Assembly (NCBI GenBank): GCA_016935885.1
Contig: JAFGQA010000275.1
Span: 1-13,463 of the forward strand
Source: Phycisphaerae bacterium
GTDB taxonomy: Bacteria; Planctomycetota; Phycisphaerae; UBA1845; UTPLA1
Reading direction: 5' to 3'
DNA length: 13,463 nucleotides
Position 1 is the stretch's first letter. Each line of letters begins with the position of its first letter. Of this stretch, positions 1 through 7,032 are shown in pieces. Below the pieces are notes generated by a model. It had not been told where the DNA came from and did not search any database. It saw nothing but the letters and a program-made list of their open reading frames with translations. The position numbers and the translations under genes were made by a program.

Positions 1-69
1 AAACGCCGTTCCTGACCGTAAAAACCACCGGCGAGACGCCGGTGCCACAGTTTTGCCACGGGCTGTTAG
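1..69. repeat. Palindromic intergenic repeat, copy 1 (left part outside the window)
   Basis: This stretch matches 13312-13380 at 66 of 69 positions, in the same orientation. It ends with CCACGGGCTGTTAG (56-69), which corresponds to the right terminal inverted repeat of the complete copy at 13275-13380. It contains the hairpin ACCGGCG-AGA-CGCCGGT. The left terminus is cut off by the window edge. No transposase is nearby, so it looks like a MITE- or REP-like non-autonomous element. Confidence 0.85.
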
Positions 70-71
70 GC

Positions 72-181
72 GGGTGCCACTGGCAGCTTGCCTGCCAGTG
101 TGTATGGCCCCAGGCGCCCACCGGAGAGACCGCACGGGCGGACAAGCCTGCCCGTCGGCAGACAGGCCGCCCGTGGCACCC
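72..181. repeat. Second palindromic repeat block
   Basis: The block is bounded by GGGTGCCAC (72-80) and its inverse GTGGCACCC (173-181). Inside are a perfect 9-bp hairpin, CACTGGCAG-CTTGC-CTGCCAGTG (78-100), and an imperfect one with outer arms CGGGCGG (135-141) and CCGCCCG (167-173). It follows the first repeat directly, so two palindromic families are nested or adjacent upstream of the peptidase gene. No coding function is apparent. Confidence 0.7.
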
Positions 182-241
182 AGAATCGAATGCCGCCGGA
201 AGTGTCACGGACCCTCCGGAACCTGCTGCCACGCGAAGGGA

Positions 242-270
242 TTGCATTCGCGCCTCGGATCGTCTAGACT
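242..270 (+). promoter_or_regulatory. Weak candidate promoter for the S8 peptidase gene
   Basis: TTGCAT (242-247) and TAGACT (265-270) are separated by the optimal 17 bp. Each matches the housekeeping consensus only partly (3 of 6 and 4 of 6). A start near 277 would give a leader of about 120 nt before the ATG at 399. This is a weak call, based mainly on spacing and position. Confidence 0.25.
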
Positions 271-319
271 GTCAGTGGCGAGTTGAGAGGAGGGCGCCTG
301 GGCCCGAGGAGCAGTTCGA

Positions 320-336
320 CGCTCGGTCACCGAGCG
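320..336. promoter_or_regulatory. 17-bp palindrome in the peptidase leader
   Basis: CGCTCGGT-C-ACCGAGCG is a perfect inverted repeat around one central base, 63 bp upstream of the peptidase ATG. As RNA it folds into a 7-bp stem with a 3-nt loop. As DNA it could be an operator. No U-tract follows immediately, so it is not a standard terminator. Confidence 0.4.
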
Positions 337-398
337 CGGTTGCAACGCATTTTTGGAAGGTTGATTCCCCTGGAGGCGGGTCGACCGGAGCATCTACC

Positions 399-3300
399 AT
401 GTTGACAAAGCGATTAGGGATTATTCCGTGGGCCATCCTTGTTTGCCCGAATGTTATCGTTCACATTCCCGCGCAGGCGGAACCCCCTGGGCCTGGCGAT
501 CGGGAATCCGCCTATTTCTATGACGCCACGGGCAGGTGCGCAGTTACCGCCTCACAGTCGGAGTTTCTGGTCTGTGTTGAGGCGAAGTCGGGCGTGGATG
601 TGAGCGTTCGCCCGAGCAGCCTGTCTCCGCGCGTCATTCCCACCGACTTGCCGGACGCCGCGATGAGGCTGGAGGACGCGCTCGAGCGTCGGGGAATGCA
701 CGTCGCGCGCGGTGCCCGTGCGGCGGATCTCGCGGGGCTGCAAGACGTGGCATTTGCCCTGCCGCTGTTGTATCGCGACGGCAGTGGTGTCCCGATCTAC
801 ATGACCGATGAGATCATCCTCGCGGTTCGCCCGGGAGTCAGCGACCGGCAACTCAGCGACATCGCCCGCTTGCACGGCTGCGACGTCCGAGCGTGCAAAT
901 GGGGGACGGGTCGGTATCTCCTCAAGGTCCGCGATACGCGCGTGACGAATCCGCTGGCGGTGGCCAACGCGCTTCACGAACAGCCGGCGCTCTTCCAGTA
1001 TGCCCATCCAGACTTCTTCCTGCCCAAGGTGACGCAATCGCCGCCGGTCGTCGAAGATCCGTTCTATCTCAGCCTCCAGTGGCACCTCGATGGAGACGAC
1101 AGCAAAGGCGCCGTCTCCGGCAGTGATATCAACGCGGAGGCTGCGTGGGACAGCGACCACGGCCCGGACGCCGAGGGCATTCCCGCCGTTCGCGTTTCGA
1201 TCCTGGACGAATGCGTCGAGAAGCTGCATCCGGATCTGTTTCCGAATTATGCCGCGGGGATCGACCTTGATTACGACCCGCCGGACGACGATCCCAGCCC
1301 GGACGCAAGCCAGCGTCACGGCACCAGTTGCGCCGGCGTGGCCGTTGCCGCGGGAAACACCATCGGCGTCCGCGGCGCGGCCCCGAATTGCGGGCTGATC
1401 GGGGTCAAGTTCTTCGGCGCCACGGTCAGCGAGATGGCGGACGGGTTCTACTTCAGTGTTGATCCGAACGACGACGGAGACCACAGCGATGGCGCGGCTG
1501 TCATGAGCAACAGTTGGAGCTTCGCCGACGGGACGCTGTTGCCTCCGGACGTGGTCAACGCGATCAACCATGCGGCGATCAATGGGCGAAACGGCCTGGG
1601 TTGCCTGGTCCTGTTTGCGGCCGCCAACGACGACCACACGATCAACGGTGTCACGGCGTTGGCACAACTGGATACGACGATGGCGATCGGCGGCACGAAC
1701 AGCAACCGGATGCACACGGAGTTCAGCGACGTCGGGCCGGAGCTGTCCGTGGCGGCGCCGACCAACGATCGCGGGGACGACGGCGTCCGGTTTTCCTGGT
1801 TGGACATCACGACGGTCGATAACACCGGGAGCAGCGGCTACAACGGCATCCCCAGCGACCTTGACTACACGAATCAGTTTGGAGGGACCAGCTCGGCGAC
1901 CCCGCTGGCAGCAGGCGTGTTGGCGCTGATCATTTCGCAGGACCCGACCATGACGGCCGCGCAGGCGCGCGCCATCCTTTATCACACGGCCGTGCCCATC
2001 GAGGAGCCGTACGGCCGTTTCGACGGCATCACGGGGCACAGCCACCGGTTGGGTTTCGGCAAGGTCGATGCGGGGGCCGCCGTGGCGGCCGCGGACGCGG
2101 GGCTGCGCTGGCCCGACCGGCCCGAGACGCTGTCGGCAACGGCCGTGGTTAACGACATCCAACTGGCCTGGGACACGCCGGACGACGATTACGCCGGTAG
2201 CCTGCTGGTTCGTTCCGACACGCCGTTTGCGTGGATGCCAACGGACGGCGAGGTGTACAGCGTTTCGCAGATCGTGGTGCCAGGCGTGGAAGTCGCCTAC
2301 AACGACGTCGGGAACACATTCCTGGATGTGGGCGCAGCGAGCGGCGGGTTCTTCTACGCGGTCTATCCGCGCAGCGCCAGCAACCTGTACGGTTTCGGTG
2401 CCAAGGCTCATCTGATCCGGGGCAGCACGGTCGTCTTTCAGGACAACAGCGAGGGGACCGATCCGGGGTGGACCCACGGCGGCATTCTGGACGAATGGGC
2501 TCGCGGCACACCGACGTCCGCCGTGTCACCATTCGGGCAATCGGTCGGCGGGAGCGGGCCGTTGGCCGGACTCCGTGGGACCCGGGCGATCAACGGCAAT
2601 CATTGCTGGGGGACGGACCTCCTGGCGACGTATGATCCCGGGACGGACTCCTATCTTCAAACGCCGTTGCTCAATCTAACCGGCGTGACGGCGCCGGTGT
2701 TCTTGGAGTACTACGACTGGTGCCTGCTCGAGACCTATTACGACACGTGCAGCGTCGAGATCGTGGATGTGGATGACACTCTGCTCGGCGTCGTCGATCC
2801 GGACACCGGCGGCGACTACGACTGGACGCAACAGGTGTACGACATCTCCGCCTTTGCGGGTCAGCCGATCAAGGTCCGTTTCCACATCGCTAGCGACGGC
2901 CTGTTTCAACGCGATGGATGGTTCATCGACGAGGTACGGATCATCGCGGCGACAACCGACCCGTTGCCGCCGACGGCGAACGATCTGTACGTCGAGACCG
3001 GCGAAGATACGCCGGTCTATGTGATGCTCGAAGGCTCCGACCCGAATCCGGGAGACACGCTTCAGTATGTCATCGGTTCGCTGCCGGCGCACGGCCAACT
3101 GGTCGATCCCAACGGCGGCACGATCGGCTCCGCGCCGTACACGCTGCTCTCAAATGGGTCGATCGTGCAATACAATCCTACCACCGGCTACCAGGGGCCG
3201 GACGGCTTCGACTATCAGACCTACGACGGCGGGCTCTACTCGAACGTAGCGACCGTCACCTTGTCTGTCGGCACGCCTGTCCCGGCGTACGAGTTCGCGA

Positions 3301-5804
3301 TGGACACGGATCCCGGCTGGACCACCGATGGCGACTGGGCGTTTGGCCAGCCGCAGGGGCTTGGCGGCGATCCGACCGGGGCATTCACCGGCGTGAACGT
3401 GTACGGCTACAACCTGGCGGGCAAATACCCCGACGATCTGCCCGCGAAGTACTTGACGATGCTGCCGATCAACTGCACGGGTCTGTCGCGCGTGACGTTG
3501 AGCTTCGCGCGATGGCTTGGCGTGGAGGCGGGCAGCTACGACAAGGCCACGATCGAGGTCTCGATCGACGGTGCGAACTGGGCGACCGTCTGGTCGCACA
3601 TGGGAGACGATCTCCAGGAGACATCATGGAGCCAACAGTCGTACAACCTCTCCGCGGTCGCGGACGACGAGCCGTTCGTGTTGATCCGCTGGGGCATGGG
3701 GCCGACGGACGGCAGCACTACATTCAGTGGCTGGAACATCGACGACGTATCAGTCGCGGCCATCGGAACGCCGGCCGTCAATCAACCACCGTATGCTCGG
3801 GACGTCGCCGTCTCGACGGCTATCAATCAGGGCGTTGACATCACGCTGGATGCGGTAGACGGGAACAGCGATCCGCTCGACTACACGATTCTATCGCTGC
3901 CGACGGATGGCACGCTGAGCGATCCAAACGCCGGCGTGATCGCGTCGACTCCCTACGCGCTGCTGTCGGGCGGACAGATCGTCCACTACGACCCACCGGG
4001 CGACGCGGGGCTCGACGGGTTTGACTATGAGGTGGACGACGGGTTGCTGACGTCCAACGTGGGTGTCGTCAGCATTGAGATTATCGAGCCCGCGCCGTTT
4101 CCGTTGGCGGAGGATTTCGAGGCCGGACCGCCGCTCGCGGTGTACTGGTCGACGCATTCGACGAACACGGGTCGCATCCTCGTGACCGGTGACAACGAGC
4201 CGATCGGCGCTTACCACCTGACGATGGATTCGACGGCCGACAGCTCCTACTCGCTCAACGAGGTGACGCTCGCCGTGGATCTGGAGGGGAATTCACAGGT
4301 CATCCTGCAATACGACTGGAAGGGCTTCGGTGAGGAGTCGCACGCGCTGCCGGCTTCGTGGACCGGCTCGGCCGAGGGGGACGGCGTGGCCGTCAGTGTG
4401 GATGGAGAGACGTGGTATCGCATCGCGAATCTGTTCGACCCAGGCAAGTCCGGCGGCGACCGCGAGGACGGGGGTGATGGGGAGCGCGGTGAGGCGCGAG
4501 CCGATACCTATCAGACGGTGAAGCTGGACTTGGATGCTGCGGTCGCGGCGGTGGGCCTGACTTACACCAGTACGTTCCGCATCCGCTTTCAGCAGTACGA
4601 CAACTACCCGATTCCCAGCGATGGGATCGCGATCGACAACGTGCAACTGATTCAGGGGACGGACGATCCGCTGATTGCAAGCGACAACCTGCCGCCAGGC
4701 AGGGTTGACGAGCCGTACGGGCCGGTGGCGCTGTCGGTCATCGGCGGCGATCCGCCATACGGATGGTCGGTGCTGGACATCTACGAGGAGACGGATCTGG
4801 GCTCGAGCCAGTTCGCCATGGTGGGGACGGCCCAGGAGGTCAGCGGCGACGACACGGTCGTGGACTACGTGATGCCGTTTGCGTTTCCGTTCTATGGGGA
4901 ATCGCTTACAGATGTGAAGATCGCCGTTGATGGTTGGATCAACTTCGGCGCCTACGTGGGGTCAACTTGGAACAACAGCGAAGTCCTGCTGGCCTGGAAC
5001 AAGCGCATTGCCGTTCTTTGGGATGATCTACGGATCGATACCGGCGTCGGCGACATCTTCATCGACGAAGGCACGCCGGGCCAGGTGACCATCCGCTGGG
5101 ATGCCGTCGTCGATTCATCAGGTAATCCGTGCAACTTCAGCGCGATGCTCTTTGACGATGGGCGCATCCAGTTCCACTACGGAAGTGGCAACACAACGCT
5201 AACGCCCACGGTCGGCATCTCCTCGGGGGACGGCGAACGATACGTTCTGTCGTCCTATGACGGTGCCGCCACGTTGACCGATGCGAACTCGCTGGAGATG
5301 GAATACCTGGTGCTGCCGCCGGGCATCGAACTGAGCGGGGACGGCGTTCTGAGCGGCGAGCCCACGAAGGCGGGTGTCTACATGCCGACCTTCCACATTG
5401 AGGACGCCTCGGAGCGAACCGACACGAAGCAAATCGAGTTCGTCGTGACCGACGAGTTGTTTGGTGACTTCGACGGTGACAGCAACGTGGACGAGGATGA
5501 CTTCGAGATGTTCAAAGTCTGTTACACCGGGCAGGACGGCGGGCCCGTCGCGCCGGAGTGCGAACCAGGCGATTCGAACGGTGACAACGACGTGGACTGT
5601 CAGGATTGGCTGGCCTTCGAGCAGGCGTTCCAAGACAGCTCGGGCTACCCGCCAGCCAGACTTCTGGAGATCGAGGAGTTCATCGCCGTGCTTCTGGATC
5701 CTGAACAGGACGAGGTTCTTCAGTGCATCGCCGACGTGAACCACGATGGCAGCAACGACGGCCTGGACATCCAGCTATACACCGACGCGCTGCTAACGCC
5801 CTGA
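399..5804 (+). CDS. Secreted kexin-like S8 serine peptidase with alternating beta domains and dockerin-like C-terminus
   Basis: An extracellular serine endopeptidase of 1801 aa is predicted. The ATG at 399 is chosen because GGAG (387-390) lies 8 nt upstream and a signal peptide follows (1-27, cleavage after IPAQA). The frame stays open back to 42, but that part crosses repeat DNA. A propeptide-like region (about 130-210) precedes the subtilase core (about 218-565), with triad D270, H307 and S498 (GTSSATP) and oxyanion N410. The LDECVEKLHPDL and INGRNGLG segments resemble kexin/furin-type S8 peptidases, but no typical P domain is seen. Next come an FnIII-like segment (570-675), MAM/jelly-roll-like modules (678-850, 962-1125, 1232-1420) alternating with cadherin-like Ig modules (857-958, 1128-1229), a split putative-Ig domain (1426-1461 and 1639-1686) and dockerin-like calcium loops (1687-1801). 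The substrate is unknown. Domain names come from motif recognition, not a profile search. Confidence 0.93.
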   Translation: MLTKRLGIIPWAILVCPNVIVHIPAQAEPPGPGDRESAYFYDATGRCAVTASQSEFLVCVEAKSGVDVSVRPSSLSPRVIPTDLPDAAMRLEDALERRGMHVARGARAADLAGLQDVAFALPLLYRDGSGVPIYMTDEIILAVRPGVSDRQLSDIARLHGCDVRACKWGTGRYLLKVRDTRVTNPLAVANALHEQPALFQYAHPDFFLPKVTQSPPVVEDPFYLSLQWHLDGDDSKGAVSGSDINAEAAWDSDHGPDAEGIPAVRVSILDECVEKLHPDLFPNYAAGIDLDYDPPDDDPSPDASQRHGTSCAGVAVAAGNTIGVRGAAPNCGLIGVKFFGATVSEMADGFYFSVDPNDDGDHSDGAAVMSNSWSFADGTLLPPDVVNAINHAAINGRNGLGCLVLFAAANDDHTINGVTALAQLDTTMAIGGTNSNRMHTEFSDVGPELSVAAPTNDRGDDGVRFSWLDITTVDNTGSSGYNGIPSDLDYTNQFGGTSSATPLAAGVLALIISQDPTMTAAQARAILYHTAVPIEEPYGRFDGITGHSHRLGFGKVDAGAAVAAADAGLRWPDRPETLSATAVVNDIQLAWDTPDDDYAGSLLVRSDTPFAWMPTDGEVYSVSQIVVPGVEVAYNDVGNTFLDVGAASGGFFYAVYPRSASNLYGFGAKAHLIRGSTVVFQDNSEGTDPGWTHGGILDEWARGTPTSAVSPFGQSVGGSGPLAGLRGTRAINGNHCWGTDLLATYDPGTDSYLQTPLLNLTGVTAPVFLEYYDWCLLETYYDTCSVEIVDVDDTLLGVVDPDTGGDYDWTQQVYDISAFAGQPIKVRFHIASDGLFQRDGWFIDEVRIIAATTDPLPPTANDLYVETGEDTPVYVMLEGSDPNPGDTLQYVIGSLPAHGQLVDPNGGTIGSAPYTLLSNGSIVQYNPTTGYQGPDGFDYQTYDGGLYSNVATVTLSVGTPVPAYEFAMDTDPGWTTDGDWAFGQPQGLGGDPTGAFTGVNVYGYNLAGKYPDDLPAKYLTMLPINCTGLSRVTLSFARWLGVEAGSYDKATIEVSIDGANWATVWSHMGDDLQETSWSQQSYNLSAVADDEPFVLIRWGMGPTDGSTTFSGWNIDDVSVAAIGTPAVNQPPYARDVAVSTAINQGVDITLDAVDGNSDPLDYTILSLPTDGTLSDPNAGVIASTPYALLSGGQIVHYDPPGDAGLDGFDYEVDDGLLTSNVGVVSIEIIEPAPFPLAEDFEAGPPLAVYWSTHSTNTGRILVTGDNEPIGAYHLTMDSTADSSYSLNEVTLAVDLEGNSQVILQYDWKGFGEESHALPASWTGSAEGDGVAVSVDGETWYRIANLFDPGKSGGDREDGGDGERGEARADTYQTVKLDLDAAVAAVGLTYTSTFRIRFQQYDNYPIPSDGIAIDNVQLIQGTDDPLIASDNLPPGRVDEPYGPVALSVIGGDPPYGWSVLDIYEETDLGSSQFAMVGTAQEVSGDDTVVDYVMPFAFPFYGESLTDVKIAVDGWINFGAYVGSTWNNSEVLLAWNKRIAVLWDDLRIDTGVGDIFIDEGTPGQVTIRWDAVVDSSGNPCNFSAMLFDDGRIQFHYGSGNTTLTPTVGISSGDGERYVLSSYDGAATLTDANSLEMEYLVLPPGIELSGDGVLSGEPTKAGVYMPTFHIEDASERTDTKQIEFVVTDELFGDFDGDSNVDEDDFEMFKVCYTGQDGGPVAPECEPGDSNGDNDVDCQDWLAFEQAFQDSSGYPPARLLEIEEFIAVLLDPEQDEVLQCIADVNHDGSNDGLDIQLYTDALLTP

Positions 5805-6050
5805 CGGCAGGCAGAGCGCGCGAGCCATCGCCCTGGCTGGCCTTCACGCACGGGTCTGTGCGGTGGGGCACGCCTGTCTACTATTCCTAACTACTTTCCT
5901 GTTAAGGTGTTAGGTGCATACTGCTAATCCAATGATAACGATTCCTGGTAATTGTTGCAGACTTCTGCTACAATGCGCAGCGTGGAGGTGGGTACCGCCC
6001 TTGCGCGAATGCTGTTTCCAGCAGGAGGGCGGTCCGGTCGCCAGTCCTTG
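5805..6050. other. Intergenic region between peptidase and prepilin operon
   Basis: No gene is seen. Near the peptidase stop are two weak hairpins: AGCCA-TCGCCC-TGGCT (5823-5838) and CGCAC-GGGTCT-GTGCG (5847-5862). Neither has a T-tract, so an intrinsic terminator is not supported. From about 5878 the DNA turns AT-rich, as expected of a promoter region. It carries the inverted repeat CCTAAC-N17-GTTAGG (5886-5914), a possible operator. Confidence 0.45.
5969..5974 (+). promoter_or_regulatory. Candidate -10 element of the prepilin-kinase-regulator operon
   Basis: TACAAT matches the -10 consensus at 5 of 6 positions, at the end of the AT-rich stretch and about 95 bp before the first possible start codon. 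The region where a -35 should lie (around 5945-5951, TGGTAA) is a poor match. If used, transcription would begin near 5981, giving a long 5' leader that includes the tandem sites at 6088-6134. Confidence 0.35.
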
Positions 6051-6064
6051 CGGTCTCTAGACCG
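6051..6064. promoter_or_regulatory. Palindrome abutting the first ATG of the prepilin gene
   Basis: CGGTCT-CT-AGACCG is an inverted repeat that ends one base before the ATG at 6065. As RNA it would form CGGTC-TCTA-GACCG, a 5-bp stem that could hinder ribosome access to that ATG. As DNA it could be an operator. No Shine-Dalgarno sequence precedes this ATG. Confidence 0.35.
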
Positions 6065-7030
6065 ATGACAACGAGGCAGGCGACGAAGGCGAGCCGAGTG
6101 ATGCTCGTTGCTGGCGAGCCGGATGATGATCGTTTCGAGCTGAGGCGCTCGCCGTCCCGGATATGCGGTGGAACCCTCCTCCCGATGGGAGCGGTGTTAG
6201 AACCCGTGATTCGGCGAAGGGGACAATTGCGCCGTGCGCGAGAGCTGTCCGCAAGCCGGGGCTTCACCTTGCTTGAGCTCCTGGTGGTCATCGCGATTCT
6301 CTCCCTTCTGATGAGCATCTTGCTCAGCACCCTATCGAAGGTACACAGGACGGCCACGAGCGTGCTGTGCCAGACCAAGCTGAGGGCGGTCTCGCAGCGT
6401 TTCACCGAATTCGCCGACGATTACTGCCCCACCGATCGGGGAGACAGCAAGCGTCTGGGTCCCACGCGTTTTCGTCTCGATGACTTCCAGGAAAGCCTCT
6501 ACAAGGTCGACGAATTCTGGGACCTCGACGAGGAGCCGACCCAGGTGGCCAGCTACGATCGGAGCAAGCAGCTCCTTATGTGCCCGGCAGGTCGCGGCAA
6601 TCTCTCGCGCAGGGGATTCGTGAATCTCGACGATGGAGCGGTGTTCCCCACTGAGAGCGTCACTCTCGGGTTCAACATGCGCTTGTGCAAGGCCAACAGG
6701 TTGATCGGGGATCGCTGGGACGTCACGCACGTGACCCTCACGTCACACGTGTTGGATCATCCCCTCGTACCGCTGGTGTTTGACGTGGACGGAGAGGAGG
6801 CCGGGGCGCGCATGCAACTGCCATTCTACGCTGCTCCCGTGATGAACGGCCAGGGCACCTGCGGCGGCGACAGTTGCTGGTTTCCCTCCAAGCGTCATGA
6901 TGGCAAGGTCCAGGCCGCCTTCGTGGGTGGACACGTTGCCACCTCGGTCGATCCGGCCAGCGAACCGGGTTGGGACTGGCGATATGAGCCATCATTCGCC
7001 GAATCCGGCGAAGCTCCGCCTGAAAGCTAG
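6065..7030 (+). CDS. Prepilin-like protein with N-terminal methylation helix and H-X9-GG motif
   Basis: This is a type IV pilin/pseudopilin-like protein of up to 321 aa, presumably cut by a prepilin peptidase at RG^FTLLELLVVIAIL (G66^F67) with the conserved Glu5 (E71), then assembled by a pilus or type II secretion machine. H278 and G288-G289 form H-X9-GG, a variant of the H-X9-DG motif of the planctomycete DUF1559-type prepilins. The start is unsettled. ATG 6065 gives a 65-residue leader with no ribosome site. GTG 6098 or ATG 6101 follow AAGGCGAG. ATG 6185 gives 26 residues. TTG 6227, preceded by AAGGGG with a 4-nt gap, gives a typical 12-residue leader. The outer limit is given here. If the late start is right, 6065-6226 is 5' leader. 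It is the first gene of an operon, 2 nt before the kinase. Confidence 0.88.
   Translation: MTTRQATKASRVMLVAGEPDDDRFELRRSPSRICGGTLLPMGAVLEPVIRRRGQLRRARELSASRGFTLLELLVVIAILSLLMSILLSTLSKVHRTATSVLCQTKLRAVSQRFTEFADDYCPTDRGDSKRLGPTRFRLDDFQESLYKVDEFWDLDEEPTQVASYDRSKQLLMCPAGRGNLSRRGFVNLDDGAVFPTESVTLGFNMRLCKANRLIGDRWDVTHVTLTSHVLDHPLVPLVFDVDGEEAGARMQLPFYAAPVMNGQGTCGGDSCWFPSKRHDGKVQAAFVGGHVATSVDPASEPGWDWRYEPSFAESGEAPPES
6088..6134 (+). repeat. Two-copy tandem repeat, candidate sRNA-binding sites
   Basis: Unit 1 (6088-6109) and unit 2 (6113-6134) share GGCGAGCCG-NN-TGATG-N-TCGTT, identical at 19 of 22 positions and 25 nt apart. Since 25 is not a multiple of three, the repeat is in different reading frames and does not encode a repeated peptide, which suggests a role at DNA or RNA level. 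The first 14 nt of each unit are complementary to the loop of the RNA predicted at 10068-10206 (13 of 14 pairs each, counting G-U). Unit 1 overlaps a possible ribosome site and the GTG/ATG at 6098-6103. Confidence 0.6.
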
Positions 7031-7032
7031 CC

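Noticed and set aside
42..398. N-terminal extension of the peptidase from GTG 42
   Set aside because: The added 119 residues cross two palindromic repeats and have no homology-like features. A clear signal peptide with a ribosome site starts at 399.
552..2477. 641-residue minus-strand frame
   Set aside because: It is antisense to the peptidase catalytic region and has biased Arg/Val/Asp composition. It is a high-GC shadow of the real gene.
5823..5862. Terminator after the peptidase gene
   Set aside because: Two 5-bp hairpins are present, but neither is followed by a T-tract.
5946..5958. Possible sigma-54 promoter (TGGTAAT...TTGC) before the prepilin operon
   Set aside because: GG and GC are 8 bp apart instead of the strict 10, so it should not be recognised.
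5955..5974. TTGCAG and TACAAT as a -35/-10 pair
   Set aside because: The spacer is only 8 bp. TACAAT may still be a -10 with another, weak -35.
5982..6068. Small upstream reading frame ending in ATGA at the prepilin ATG
   Set aside because: The overlap is suggestive, but the GTG starts have no correctly spaced ribosome site and the peptide has no recognisable feature.
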